In this document: piece by piece, positions 43,589 through 57,815 of the stretch | How the letters are laid out: each line of letters opens with the position of its first letter | Numbering within the stretch: the stretch's first letter is position 1 | Origin: Muscardinus avellanarius | Taxonomy: Eukaryota > Chordata > Mammalia > Rodentia > Gliridae | Length of the DNA stretch: 64,000 nt | Assembly (NCBI GenBank): GCA_963383645.1 | Contig: OY726560.1 | Span: 88,074,093-88,138,092, forward strand | Reading direction: 5' to 3' | The notes under the pieces: model-generated | What the model saw: only the letters and a program-made list of their open reading frames with translations | Databases searched by the model: none | What the model was told of the DNA's origin: nothing | Translations under genes and position numbers: made by a program

Positions 43589-45127
43589 ACCACTCATTTT
43601 AAATTATTCTTTATCTGCCAGATTAAAGCTTATGCTTGAAAAATGAATTTAAAAAGTTCAGTTGAGTCCAAGAAGGAATGTTTCTAAATACTTATATTAG
43701 ACAAGGTGGCTGATAATTTTATTGTTGGTTAAAATATGCAGAAAATATATGCATATCGTGGGCCCTGGCATGGGGCATTGTTCCCTGTCTGCCAGTCTTT
43801 CATAAACGTCAGGGCACCTCTCTTGGCCTTGAAATGATATTGATTTGTTTTAACAGTCTACTATTTCATTTTCCTGTCACAAGAAAGGTGGATTTCTGAA
43901 TTTTCATCTCATGACAATTGTATAACGGTCACATCAAATGTTTCCTTAATTTGAAGGTATGTTTTACTTGCTCACTAAGTTAGTGAGTGTAAAGTTCTCT
44001 TTGTACTTTCCTAAGATTTTTTCCCCTGAAACTCACCATCTCCCTTAATACTTGAGATTCTCACAATGAAAAAACCTTTTCTCTCTTGTCCAAATTAGTC
44101 ATTTTGCTTACTGATAAAACTTTAACTCGCCTAAACTTCTATTTTATTATCCGTTGTACATCTTCAGTACTTTCCCACCTTACCGATTTTAATGATTTCA
44201 CCAGAAACCTTTAGGTTTTAGTTACAAAACACGTAAAGAATGGCCAAGTTATGTCAGCTGTGAAGTGCTGCTTAAAATAAAAGCAACAACACAAAATGAA
44301 AAATCATTTGTTATGGAGCGATTCTCCTATAAGCCACATGATATTAAGTATGTTTTCCAAAGGAAAATTGCTTTTGCAAATGTTTATGAATATTTTGTAG
44401 AAGATGCCAATGTATTAACTTGGTAAATGATGTGCATTTAATATACCAGAAGAAGCACTGGAATGGAACTCAGAAGCGGTAACTTATTAATCGGGTATGG
44501 GAGACATTGTGGAGTATCATGCTTGTGTATATATTTAACTGGGCTTAAATGCAATAAAATGTTTTTATTAATAAAGCATTATGAATTACATTTAAACATT
44601 TAAAAATTTTCCATTCACAAACAGAAAACCTAATATTTTCTTCTTAAAAACCCTTTATTTCCTCAGATCTTTGGAAACAGGCAGCTTGCTAAGGAGTAGA
44701 AAGAAATTCTCATTTTTTAAGATGGTACATGGATTTTCCTGAGAACTAGTTTAGGCTAAAGTCCAGTAATTACCACCATTCTAAGCAGGAGAATATGAGA
44801 ATTCATTTCAACTAATATTAGGCCTGACACTAATTTGGTATTAAATGCTAAGCACATTAGCAATTACAGTACAGTAGGCTGTTACTTTCCGAGGCCTCTG
44901 CAGTTTTTCAACATTAATGGTTTATTCATTCTTTTCCATGCAGAACTTACCATTTGACGTAGTATGACTTCAAAACAGCCCACCCATTAGAATTCTTACT
45001 TATATCCATTTAGATATGTGTTATTTAGAGTAATCTACTTCTATAGGAGTTAATAGTATACTGAGTGCTTAAATTGTGATGCTTAATTCATAGGAAACTG
45101 GTCTGTTTGTTCTTATAAAACAATAAA
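43589..45127. other. Repeat-free AT-rich DNA
   Basis: About 1.5 kb with no SINE, L1 or recognisable gene. Confidence 0.5.
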
Positions 45128-45310
45128 CCCACCGAGCGTGGTGGGTCACCCTTGTAATCCCATCACTGGGAGGCGGAGACAGGAGGATCAAGCAGGTTTG
45201 AAGCCAGCTGCGCTGGCTTAAGAAGCCCTGTTTCTAAAAAAAAAAAAAAAAAAAAAAAAGCAAACAAACAAAAAAACACAACTAAAAACAAAAAAACAAA
45301 AAACCAATAA
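45128..45310 (+). mobile_element. B1-half SINE lacking the ID half
   Basis: Head ACCGAGCGTGGTGGGTCACC runs to GCCCTGTTTC, then directly into an A-rich tail, so only the left monomer is present. Confidence 0.85.
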
Positions 45311-46858
45311 GCCCCAAAGAGAACCTTGAATCTTTGTCTAATTCATCAAAGTATAATTAGTTATATTATCTTCTGACTCATCCCCCTTTACAGTTCATAG
45401 ATAATTTTTGTGGTATATTATTATAAATTGAAATAGAATTTTTCTAAAACCTATTTACATAAATAAGCATATAAATGGGTTTGTAATGTGCCTAAATCAT
45501 GGATACTACAATTATAGCTCTTCTTTGGCTTTACTTTATTGTTAGCAATTTTGAAAGCAAAATTTGAAACTATTTTATAAATATTATATAAAATTTTTGT
45601 AAATAAAGAGGCTTGGCAATCCTGAATTAAGAAGGGTGAACAACTATCTTGTTTTGCCCAGCAGTGAGTACTTAGGGCCTTTAGTTTTAAAACTGGGGCA
45701 ATCTCAAGTAATTTTAGTATTAAATTTAGTATTAAATTTGAGTATTAAAACTAGGTCAATTCCAGACAAATGGGTGCAAGTTGACCAGGATGACATGGTG
45801 CTGGAATTAAGACTATTAAAAATCTTATTCTTAACACTTTTAGGATTGTCCAAAATCCTTCTCTTTCTAATTTCTCAGCCCTAAAGCCAAGTTAGTTAAT
45901 GTAAGAACTCATTCTTTTCCCTATGGGTCTAGAAACAAGATAACTATGACACTCAGAATTCCTGTCAAAGGCACCTTGAGGTGGGGGCTTGAGTTCTTTG
46001 TGGAATGTTCTGTATTCAAATCAAGTCTTTGTCACTTATTAGAGGTGATCCTGTGCCTGTTTTCTCACATATAAATAGAAACATTAATAATAATAGTATC
46101 CAACTCATTAGATTGCACAAATAGTGCCTATTATACACAGAGAGTTCAAGGAAGTTGGTGGTTTTAATTGTTAGCAATTGGTTATTATTAGTAACTTGGA
46201 GGAAGCCAATAGCCTGCCAGTCGAGTAACTGTCACACTCGATGCCAGGAGGACTGTTAGGGCTAGCGGTCTGCAAGGGGTAGCTTCCATCACTGAAAAAG
46301 ATCAGCCAGATGTTCGTTCATCTTCCCTTATTCACAATACATGCACATGAAATGACAGAAGTTCGAACTTAGGACTCTTCTTGGAGAGGTAGCTTCAGTA
46401 GAATGGACAAGTGGATAGTAAAATGATCACAATTCTTTTGAGGCCAATTATGTTGTTAGTGAAAGATATCAACGCACTTTATTTAAAAAACAGTATTACA
46501 ATGAAGCTACTTTATTGAATCTCATTCAGTAATTCTGAGATTCCATTAAGGAAGTCATGGTAATATTTACTCTTAATCATGAGGTTTGGGTGCAAAACTG
46601 AAGAGCATGTTGGAGTTTAGTCTGTGTGGCGGCCAGTAGAACTTCACTTCTGTTAAAGCTAAGAAGAGGGAGAGGACTGAAAGCGGCTGGGAGCTGCCAG
46701 TGCAGGTCTAGAGTATGCGCTCAGCTCCTTCACAGCAGCCTTGTTCTAAGTGTTAGTATCTGACATCAAGACCTAGCTGGGGGCTGGGGGTGATCCCTAC
46801 TCCCTTTCAGATTTGTGGTAGAAACTTCCTAATGGGCAGAAAGAAGACTTGTACTTAA
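45311..46858. other. Unique DNA with possible MIR
   Basis: 46005-46170 resembles plus-strand MIR. A small tandem run TTTAGTATTAAA lies at 45715-45750. The ORF at 45636-45884 is not recognisable. Confidence 0.4.
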
Positions 46859-47063
46859 TTTTTTTTTTTTTTTTTTTTTTTGGTGGTACTGGGGGTGGAA
46901 CCCAGAGGCTATACTCCCAGACCTATTTTATATTTTATTTAGAAACAGGGTCTCACTAAGTTGCTGAGAGCCTCACTAAGTAGCTGAGGCTGGCTTTGAA
47001 CCTGTGTAATTCTGTCTCAGCCTCCCAAGCACAGGGATTACAAGCCTGCGCCACCATGCCCGG
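46859..47063 (-). mobile_element. B1-ID SINE
   Basis: Poly(T) of about 21 nt, GGTGGTACTGGGGGTGGAAC, ends CCACCATGCCCGGC; possible 8-bp TSD TACTT(A/G)AT. Confidence 0.9.
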
Positions 47064-48409
47064 CATACTTGATCTTTGATCTTGTATTTTAACCAATTAC
47101 ATTTGCTGTGGGATGCATAGTGAAGAGAATTTCTCTGTTGAAAAGTAAATGCTGGACTTTGAGTTTTCATATACAATTTATTTCCAGCATTGGCATCTTA
47201 GAAAATGTTAGAATCATTCAAAAGGCTGAGATAGGAAGTTAATTTCTTAAAAATTCTAAATCCAGTTAAAATCATGATCGAAAAAGCATACTTAAAGCGT
47301 TTATTTTGATTTTAAGAAAGAAAAAGCTTAAAATTCTGAATTTTGCATAAACAGTTATAAGGCTTTTAAAAGGGAAAAGCAATTTTTTTCATAATATAGG
47401 CTAACAACAATAAATTATATACCTCGAATATATTGTTTTTTGTAATGTATCTTTTCAGACATTTAATTTCTTTGTGTTTGTTATAACAAATTTCTGATTC
47501 TCCATATTGGATTCATTCTGGGACATATTTTCATTCATGAGAATTTTACTTAAAACGAAAATATAACATATATATTTCTTAGAGTTGTGTGTAGTTATGC
47601 TAGCTTAAGGAGTGAAAATTATACAATTAAATCACAAAATGTTTTTGGCAGACGTATTATTGTTTTTAATATTTGGTTTTGCTTTATATTTTTCTAAAAA
47701 TAGTTTCTATTTTTCTCTATACATGTGGACAGGCTTTGACAAAGGTGGGGGAATCTTCTCTACTTTTTTGCTCAGAGATATCAAATAACCTCATTTGAGC
47801 CACAAATGAACACTTAAACACAAAGCCCTGCTTAGCAATTATCAAATGATGTCCCTTATTGCTTCTGATATATTTGTCGACATAAACTCTTGGCCTCATG
47901 GACCCCATAATAGATATAAATAGAAATATAAGGAATCGTCATTTAGTATTAAACAGTTTCCCAGGGAAGTGAAGAATTCCCACAGCTTAAATAAGATAAG
48001 AATTTGGACTTTTGCCTGGGAGAAGGAAATTGTCACAGAAGTGCTTTTAGAATATAGTCAGTCATACAGAGTCGCAGGACTTTTGCTTAGTTCACTTTTA
48101 ATTGAAACAACAATAATTAAGAACTATTATTTACTGCTGTCTGTAGACTATTTATTATAAATGAAAATATTTCGGGAATTATCCACTTTTGACAATTCAT
48201 TCTGAAATAAATACACTTTCAAAAATATTTATGTTGGACAGTAGACAAATTAAATGTCTTATGACATCTGTATTAAAAATTAGGTCATAATCCCTATGGA
48301 AGAATGTTTCAGGTTGTATGTCCTTTTTTTATTTACACCTTTGATGGCAGACAAATACATCTGTAATCAATCAAGAAGCTTGTTAATGTGTCAGTAACTT
48401 AGTTTTCCT
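47064..48409. other. Repeat-free AT-rich DNA
   Basis: About 1.35 kb upstream of the PRKG1 beta promoter without identifiable repeats or genes. Confidence 0.5.
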
Positions 48410-48540
48410 TCTCTTCCTCTTCCTCCTCCTCCCCTCCTCCTCCCCCTTCCTTTCTCCTCTTCCTCCTCCTCCTCCCTTTCTTCCTCCTCCTCCTTCTCCT
48501 CCTCCCCTCTCCTTTCTCCCCTCTCCTCCCTTCTTCTTTG
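48410..48540. repeat. Polypyrimidine (CCT/CTT-rich) tract
   Basis: About 130 nt almost purely C and T on the plus strand with irregular TCCTCCTCC units; not a perfect microsatellite. Confidence 0.93.
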
Positions 48541-48718
48541 TTCAGATATAGAATTACTTACTTAAAAGCAAAAATCAAGTTTTATGAGTCCCTGATAACT
48601 TTAGATTCTAGTGGATGGTTCGGCATTGCAATTCATTTTTAATTTATTTTCTATCTAGTTTGTTTCAGTGTTAAGGAATGGTCAGATAGAACATTTAAGA
48701 TTGTAGTATTGAGTGTTC

Positions 48719-48834
48719 AGCCAGGTGTGGTGGCACATACCTGTAATCCTAGTACTTGGGAGGCTGAGACAGGAGTGCAGGGTTGAGGCCAGCTTCAGCA
48801 ACTTAGCAACTAGGGAGATCCTGTTTCAAAAGAG
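48719..48834 (+). mobile_element. B1-ID SINE, B1 half only
   Basis: GCCAGGTGTGGTGGCACATA to CTGTTTCAAAAGAGA. Confidence 0.85.
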
Positions 48835-48989
<155 letters not shown>

Positions 48990-49399
48990 CAATAATATTG
49001 AGTGCCCAGCAATAGTAATTAAAAAGCTGCTAATAAATGAAAGTATAAAATTGGACGAGTTGGTGAAAACTTAAATATGGAGAATTTAGGTAAGTATTTG
49101 GCAAATCATTTGGGGATCTTAACCATGGGTTCTCATGATGACGGGGAGCATAACCTGGGGCAGGAGGATGCTACTTGTCATCGTTTTGGGTGTATTGAGT
49201 GGGCAGGGGCGGAGGTGCCAGTGGACCGAGGTAGGGTAGTGGTTGCTATAATGTACAATATCCTGCAGCCCCTGTCGTCTCTCCTCCTTTCCACAATTAT
49301 TTTCCTTCAAAGTTGCGTCAGGATTTCTTCCTTGCTTTTCAACTGGAATGACATATTCCAAACTGCTTGGTTATCACGGAAGTAATACATTAGAAAACT

Positions 49400-49482
49400 T
49401 AAAAATTACATTTTTATTGATACAATGTAATAATTATACATCCTAATGAGATTCGAAGGGATACAAACACACATGCATTGGC
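49400..49482 (-). mobile_element. Short L1 3'UTR remnant
   Basis: ATTATACATCCTAATGAGAT and ACACACATGC align in order with family B 3'UTR (CATGCATCTTAATGGGGTAC). It is the repeat closest upstream of the CpG island. Confidence 0.4.
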
Positions 49483-49639
49483 TTAAAAAAAAAAAGATAT
49501 GGCTCAGTTTCAGGATGAACTTTTTGGAACTCAGGAATGATTTTGTGCCCCACCCCTTCTCCATCAAATCTAGCAATTTAGGGGCTGAGCAGACACCCAG
49601 GGCCCACACGCAGTCTGGCCTTTGCCCTAAGGTCAGCTC

Positions 49640-50720
<1,081 letters not shown>

Positions 50721-52422
50721 AATATACATGTGCATTCACCTGCCACCTACTGTACCTAGAGTTCGAACGCTCCCCAGGTGTGTGTCCCGCCGTGTGTGAG
50801 TGCAGACAGAGGGACAGAATCCCCCTCTCCCTAGAGCCCTGGCAAACCTGCCCAGCCGGAAAAATCCCCAACGCAGGCTCATCAGACTTGAAATGAAACG
50901 CGTCTGAGATCACCCTGGCTTTCCATGCGCCCCTGGGTTTCTCTACATGCCGGCGCTCCCCACGGGCACCTTCCAAACCTGATGTTCTGTCATCCGCGAA
51001 GTGTAAGAAATACGTAAATATGCGTATAAAGGGGAAGCATTTTTGATTTCCTGAATTGGATGACATTTACAATCCATAAATGGAAGCCTAGTCTGTTCAT
51101 TTTTTAAAAAATATTTTTTCATAACATCTGAGGGACAATATTGCTTATTTTCCTGAGGGATTTTTTTTTTTTAAAAGATTGCTAATGAACAGATTCATCC
51201 CGGGAGAGGTTGTATGTTTTCAGGGTCACGTGGCTAAGCGCACTTACCTTTATTTACAACGTGCACACATCTCTTGCCTCCCTCCTGGCTTCCAGGCAAC
51301 CTCTCCGGTATTGTTCTAGTATTTTACAGAACAGTGTAGTTCCCAAGTCAGTGGGCTTCGTAAGTTGGATGGGAAAATTGAATGAAACTTGTTACACAAC
51401 CTTCAACTCAGAGTCCATATGGCAGGAACATGAGGTTAACGGGAATGGGGAGCGCGTGGGAATGAATGGTCTTGATGAAGAGATAAAGACCTAATTGATA
51501 AAGCAGAGGTTTTTCTTTACTACATCACAATGGGTGAATGACACGTGTTACATAATAATACAAGGTCCCTGGGAACCCTTACTTCAAAACACAAGGAATT
51601 AATAAAGGAAAAACAGTAAATACTTGGTTATCTCCACTTGTATTTACCAGATGGGAGATCATGAGTATAGACTAATTATACTTTTAGAAACTTGCACGTT
51701 GTGTCTGGCTACGTGTTGGTTCAGTTCTCTGGGCAGGTTTAGCTGAAGTCGGAGTTTGTATTCTGTGGAAGGATGGGAGAGAGACAGGGTAAATGTTTTT
51801 GAGACTCTGACCTCACCAAGTTGCCCCAGTAGTTCAGCAGTCTTAGACCTGTCTTAGAACCCCCCAGTGATCTACAGTAACGTTCCCTGGTAAATTAATT
51901 GCAGTCCTGACATGCTCTCCTGTTTTAGCTAGCGAAGTGCGTGGCCATCTCTCCTGGGCCAAGTTTTGCATAATGAGAAAATAACTCAAAGACAGCTCTT
52001 TGCATCTTTAAGCATTCAGTAGGATCTCATTTTAGTATCTGCAAGGCGGCAGAGACACACAGAGCTAAGTCTGCTTTTATAGAAAGACCATCTTAATGGG
52101 TTTCATAATGGAGCGTGATCGAATGAGCCGATAACTCCAGTTCAACATTCTATAGAGAAGATCTAAAGGAATCCAGGCTGCAGGGAAAGGGAATGAACTG
52201 GAGAAGGTGGTAAGTTTTAGGAGCCTTTCAGTGCTCGACCTGAAGAATAACTAGGTTGTTCTTTTTAAGTCTGTGGTAGAAAATGAAATGAGTGTCAATA
52301 ATTCACAACACCTCATTATCATAAACATTTTATCCATTGAACATGGCTATGCATTCTGATATTTATTTGATGATTGCATTTAAAGAACTCAGTTGCTAAT
52401 GTATTGCCATAGTGGTTCTTGT

Positions 52423-52640
52423 TTTTTTTTTTTTTTTTTTTTTGCGGGTCTGGGGAAGGAATCCATAGGCATTTGACTTCCGAGCTACTCCCGCTGCCCA
52501 ATTTTTTATTTTTTTATTTTGGAACAGGGTCTCACTGAGTTGCAGAGGGCCTCGCTAAGTAGCTGAGGCCTTCCCGAGCCGCGATCCTCCGGTCTCAGCC
52601 TCCCAAATGCTGGGATTACAAGCGTGTACCACCACACCCA
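52423..52640 (-). mobile_element. B1-ID SINE with short TSD, in PRKG1 beta intron 1
   Basis: 8-bp repeats GTTCTTGT at 52415-52422 and 52641-52648; T-run tail. Antisense to PRKG1. Confidence 0.92.
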
Positions 52641-54603
52641 GTTCTTGTGATTTTTTAAAGGATTATATTGAAGAGAATGATAGAATGTCTTCCAAGCTTA
52701 AATAATTTTGGAAAAACATCTGTTCTTTTTTCACACTTACATAAAGAAAACTAGAATAAAATTGGCTTGAGTGTTAGAGTGTACCTTTCTTAGGGGAAAA
52801 AGAAATATATTGTATGCAAATGATAATTATCTTCTATTATTGGAATGGTTGTACAAGGTAGCTCAAAACAGAATTAAGAAAGTTTATCAAACCCAGGGAA
52901 GACTTGTTTATATTTCAGTTTGTTTCATTTGGATAATTTGATTGTCCAGACTTACTGGCAACAAGTGTTTATGTCTATATTTAATCTTTAGTGCAACCTA
53001 AATTTAGCCATCTTTCTTAAGATTATTGTGAATTCAAGTTAAAAGGAAACCATCCGATTAGACTAAAATTTATTTTAACTTCATGTTCGTGTTACTTTTG
53101 GGGTATCTTATCCTTAGATCTTGTTGAATGCCTGCTGAGTATGCCTGCAAGGATGTCTGTTCAGTGCTTGCTTATTGAAGTTTCTTTCTAAGGATTACAC
53201 ATATTTTAAAAATTGTTTTCTTAGTCACTTTTTCAGTTTCTTGAAAAATAGTATAGAATGTAAACTAACTTAGTAACCTAATCAATCTTAACTTTGTTTG
53301 GAATTTTCCCATGAGGTGAGGATTGGAAAGAAGCTTGTATGGCGTCCTAGCACAGAGCCAGGGTACTCCTGCATCTGTGAGGTAGGGGAAGTGTTTTGTT
53401 GGTTTCTTTTACAACTTGTATAGAGAGAGTCCTTATGTCTTCCTTAGCTTCTTGAATGTGAGGCAAAGAACTGATGTAGCAAATTAGAATCTATTTTCCA
53501 CTGCTACCTAGTTACTACTTGTGAATATGAAACTGCTAGATGGCATGTTTTGAAATAAACTGAGTAAATTAAATCCTTAAAAATGATATAAGAAAGCAAA
53601 CGACAAAACCCAAGCATTCAATCCCATGAGATCAGATAGCCTGTTGGTTCTCATGAACTTTGAAAGTCGTTCCATATCATGCTATTTCATTCCTGGAAAT
53701 GGGCCCTAGACTAGATTAGAATATTGAGTATCTGATATTTTTTACCTAAACCCCTTTACTTGTCACTGTTCCCAAATATTTTCTGTTTTGTTGTCACGGA
53801 CTCCCGTGCCATTTCAATGGGTCTATGTAGACTTGTGTTTCTATCACAAGTCCTTAGTGTCTCTGGATTTTTGTGGAGCTGTTGCTTTTTCACCCCAGAG
53901 GTAGCTGCATTTCAGAGAATGATGACATGTCCTGTTAGGTTTCACTCTGTGATTGTGAAGTACTTTGGAAGAACAGAGGATAAAAAATATATATATTCTA
54001 TTATTTTTGGAGACATTAATTAAAAAATGATTTTATATGATCTTCTAAATCTTGACACTAATATATCATAAGAGAAATCAGATCTTCCTAAAGGCTGTAT
54101 GTATTTAGTAAGATAATTTCAACATTTTTGTATAATTGGAGATAGCATATTCTTAGAACATAGATTAAATTCCAGACACGCCCCACAGGTCAGTTCAGTA
54201 CTCTCATGCTGTCTATCCTATCCAAAATGGTATTAGGGATGAGAGATACATATCGGTTCTGCCATCAAGGGCTTAACAAGGGACCAATTACCACACAAGT
54301 GAGTATTTTAGAAAATTGTATGAGGTAAGCTTAGGAGTAGATAAGTAAGACAGTTGGCAGATTGTGTAGAGCCCATTTAATTTCATGAATCAGAAACTTG
54401 CAGAAGTGTAAGTTTTTAAAGTAAGTATTTGATATGTGCTTGATAATGAAAAGAGAAGGGGGCTGGAACTCGGTACTGAGGGAAAGCCAGTCCAGGCCTT
54501 AAGCAAAGAAAGGAGCACGTCTGGGGACTGGCACCAGCTAGTAGCCATCCTAGGACTCCATGGAGGAATCCAGGCTCAGCATTTCTGCTTGGTTTTAGAA
54601 AGA

Positions 54604-54648
<45 letters not shown>
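54604..54648. repeat. (GT)n microsatellite
   Basis: About 22 GT units. Confidence 0.98.
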
Positions 54649-54650
<2 letters not shown>

Positions 54651-56051
54651 ACCAAGGACTACTTGTTAACCACAAGTAGAATGAGATCCAGAATATATAT
54701 TTCAAACTCTGCACCCTCTACCAGGAAGGTCCCCAGAGTATTCATAACTACACTAACTAGGTAAGAATATTTAATTTGAATAAGCAGCATATGATTAAAA
54801 CCTTTAAAGAAACCAAGTTCCCTTTTCCACTGACTTCAGGATGTTTCCACTGAAAAGAATCTAATTATACGCCACTGACGAGCACTGTCGATTCCTCACA
54901 TACCCAGGCAAACCGGAGGTAGACATGTCCTGAACCTGAAGTTGGCTTTGGAAATTCATCTTTCCCGCTTTTGTGGAGGAGTTACATTTTGAACTAACAT
55001 TATTTTCCTAATGGAAAAGGGTAGAAGAAGCCGGGAGATGTTTCTATTGTTGCTGTTTGCAGGTTATAAGGCATATGGACACATTTTTTTCTCTCTATCT
55101 GCCTAGCGATGGAGGGTCTCCATGGTATCCTAGCAACCACATCTGAACACCAGGCTGCTGCTCTTTCTACCATCTCCACCACAGGTGCTGATACCCATCC
55201 CAAGGAACTGGGCCTGTCGCTCGCATTCCCGACCCTCTGACTTAAACCTCCCCAGCTCAGAAAACACGCGGCATTGTGACAAATAAGCACATGCCGAAAG
55301 CAGCATTTACCAGCACGCTCAACAGCTTATTATGCAATCACATCTGTGGCATTTCGAATCCTAATCTGAGTTGTTGAGCTGGTGGTGCTCCCACCCCTTC
55401 TCCTGCAGTCCCTCTCGCTTCCCCTGTCCTTCCTCACACCCGGCCTCCTGACCCAGGCCTGTCCCCTCACTATCCTCAGTAATGATTGTCTCTCACCATC
55501 TCCTTGAAATTCATTCCCTGAGAAGTTAAATCTGTGCAGCCTGTTTGAACTCGCTAAGTATAATTTTGTTTGTAAGAGCAGAGGAATGTTCTCCCTCCAA
55601 AACTGTCATGTAAACAGAAACAAGAGCACAGAGACTGCAGCTACAAAAAGCAGATGTTAAACCCAAGGTGGGACTAATGGTACACTCCTCAAAGTGTCTT
55701 GTTTCAGGCTGGATTTTTATAATCATAGTTATTAATATGAAGAAAGCAGAGGAGTAGCGGGGGAGAGGTGATGGGGGATGAGACGGGGAAGGACAGGGTA
55801 AGGCAAGGCTGTTGAAATGATGCCATAGTCCCAAGGAAGTTGGGGGAGTAGCATTGGGCTGTGCGGGCAAGGAAGTATCCAGCCCTAAGACTGCAGCGGA
55901 ACGTGTACATAAGATGGTACTTTGTGGATGAAGACAGCTGTAGGAGTCTATCAAAATCATGTCCTCTTAGAAGCTGTACTGAGATGGTGGAGGAAGACCA
56001 TGAGGATGTTTTCCTTTAGACTGATGCTTGCCTTTTATTTGTTATTTTTTG

Positions 56052-56242
56052 TGTGTGGTACTGGGGATCAAACGCAGGGGCATTTTATCTTCAAGCTGTT
56101 CCCCAAGCTCTTTTTTACCTTTTGTTTTGAAATAGGGTCTCCCTAGGTTACTGAGAGTCTCACTGTGCTGCTGATGTGGTCCTTGAATCTGCAGTCAGAC
56201 TCCTGCGTGCTGGATTACAGGCGTGCACCACCATGCCCAGCC
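56052..56242 (-). mobile_element. B1-ID SINE
   Basis: GTGTGGTACTGGGGATCAAA through CCACCATGCCCAGCC. Confidence 0.87.
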
Positions 56243-56429
56243 CAGTGCTTGCTTTGAATGTTGTGTATCAGTCCTTTGGAACACCCCTTAATGCGAATCA
56301 GTGAGCACGTGGTGGTCTTTGTCCAGCCCACAGTGCAGAGGGAAGGAATGTGATTGGTAAGTGAATGGCACCACTGCTCTGACCAGTAGGCAGAGGTACT
56401 GTCCTTCTTCATCACAATGGTTAAGGATT

Positions 56430-56660
56430 ACAGAGCACTCACTCTACAGGCTCTGCCCTGTGTGCTTAATATGGATCACCTCTCTTAACTCCTTCACAAC
56501 CCCATGAGAAAGATTTCAAAGTATCCCCATTTCACAGGATGAGGAACAGAACACTGAGGCTCAGAGAAGCTCATTGACTTGCCCTAGGTAGCTTACTAAA
56601 AGTGTGAACCTGAATTTGATCCCCAGGACCTTCCTCCTTAACCTCTGGGTTCTCCTCCTT
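56430..56660 (-). mobile_element. MIR element
   Basis: Core match to reverse MIR: CCCCATTTCACAGGATGAGG, CTGAGGCTCAGAGAAGCTC, TTGACTTGCCCTAGGTAGC. The best MIR in the window. Confidence 0.88.
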
Positions 56661-56799
56661 TCCCCCCGGGGTGCGAGGAATAGGCAGTTGCAGGCAAACC
56701 TAAGAATAACATCTAGGCTGTTCTCAGGGGAGACTCTTCACTCATAGTTAAACAGGAAACCAAAGGACTTTGGGAGAAGTAGAAGGAATTAGACAGGGC

Positions 56800-56985
56800 A
56801 GTGGTTTCCGAACATGGCTGCACACTAGAATTACCCTGGGGAACTGAAGAAAAAGCCAGTGCCTCAGTTTTACCCCAAGCTAATTAAAGTCAGAAATTCT
56901 GGAGGCAGAAGCTAGGCATCCGCATTGCTCAAGGATTCCTAAGGCGATGCCACTGGCAGCAGAATCTGGGGACTGCTCTGATGGG
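56800..56985 (+). mobile_element. MER5A-like hAT DNA transposon remnant
   Basis: Starts CAGTGGTTTCCGAACATGGC, continues with TAGAATTACCCTGGGGAACT and CAGAAATTCTGGAGG, and ends with GATGCCACTGGCAGC..GGGGACTGC, in the order of the MER5A consensus. Confidence 0.8.
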
Positions 56986-57141
56986 CCTGATAAGCACAAG
57001 ATTTGTGCCTGTGGTTTGTTTGTGATATTTAAAACAGGACCAGGACAGGCTTCCCAAATAAAAAGTTGACTGTCTCTCCTGGCTAAAACCTTTGAGCACT
57101 GAAGGCTTGCAAAAGAGGTAGTGGATTTTTTTCTAAATTAC

Positions 57142-57142
<1 letters not shown>

Positions 57143-57189
<47 letters not shown>

Positions 57190-57383
57190 TACTGAGGATG
57201 GAACCCAGGTGCCTTCTACCTCCGGCTACACTCCCAGACCTATTTTATATTTTATTTGGAAACAGGGTCTCACTAAGTTGCTGAGAGCCTCACTAAGTAG
57301 CTGAGGCTGGCTTTGAACCTGAGCGACCCTCCTGTCTCAGCCTCCCAAGCGCGGGGATTACAAGAGTGCGCCACCATGCCGGC
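57143..57383 (-). mobile_element. (TA)n plus B1-ID SINE
   Basis: (TA)22 at 57143-57186 at the tail, then a minus-strand SINE ending CCACCATGCCGGCT. Confidence 0.9.
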
Positions 57384-57385
57384 TA

Positions 57386-57592
57386 ATATATTTTCTTTTT
57401 TTTGATACTGGGATTGGACCCAGGGGCATTCTATTTCTAAGCTACATGCCCAGCCCTTTTTATTTTGAAATAGGATCTTGCTAAGTTGCTGAGGGTCTCA
57501 CTAAATTTCTGCAGCTGGCCTCAAACCGATATCCTCCTAGCTCATCCTCCCAAGTCCTGGGATTATAGGTGTGCATCACCGTACCCGGCCAT
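57386..57592 (-). mobile_element. B1-ID SINE
   Basis: GATACTGGGATTGGACCCAG through CACCGTACCCGGCC; abuts the previous SINE. Confidence 0.87.
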
Positions 57593-57644
57593 GCAATTTT
57601 AATATCTTACTGTTCAGTATTCCAAGTAAGTAATCATTACCCAG

Positions 57645-57815
57645 CTTATTCATTCTCAAACTTAGTTGTATATTGGAATCTCCCAGGGAGCTTCAAAGCA
57701 TATCTTTTTTTGGTGCCACTTCCAAGGTTCTGATTCAGGTCTCTGGGGTAGGCCTGAGGTACAGGTGTATATTATTTGAGGTACTGAGGTGATTCTAATA
57801 TTCATCCAGGTGGAG
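57645..57815 (+). mobile_element. Second MER5A-like remnant
   Basis: TTCTCAAACTTAGTTGTATA, GGAATCTCCCAGGGAGCTTC, TTCTGATTCAGGTCTCTGGG in consensus order. Confidence 0.65.

Noticed and set aside
55704..55960. Overlapping minus-strand ORFs (up to 144 codons) near 55.5-56 kb
   Set aside because: No recognisable domain; low-complexity Ser/Pro-rich translation of a pyrimidine-rich strand.
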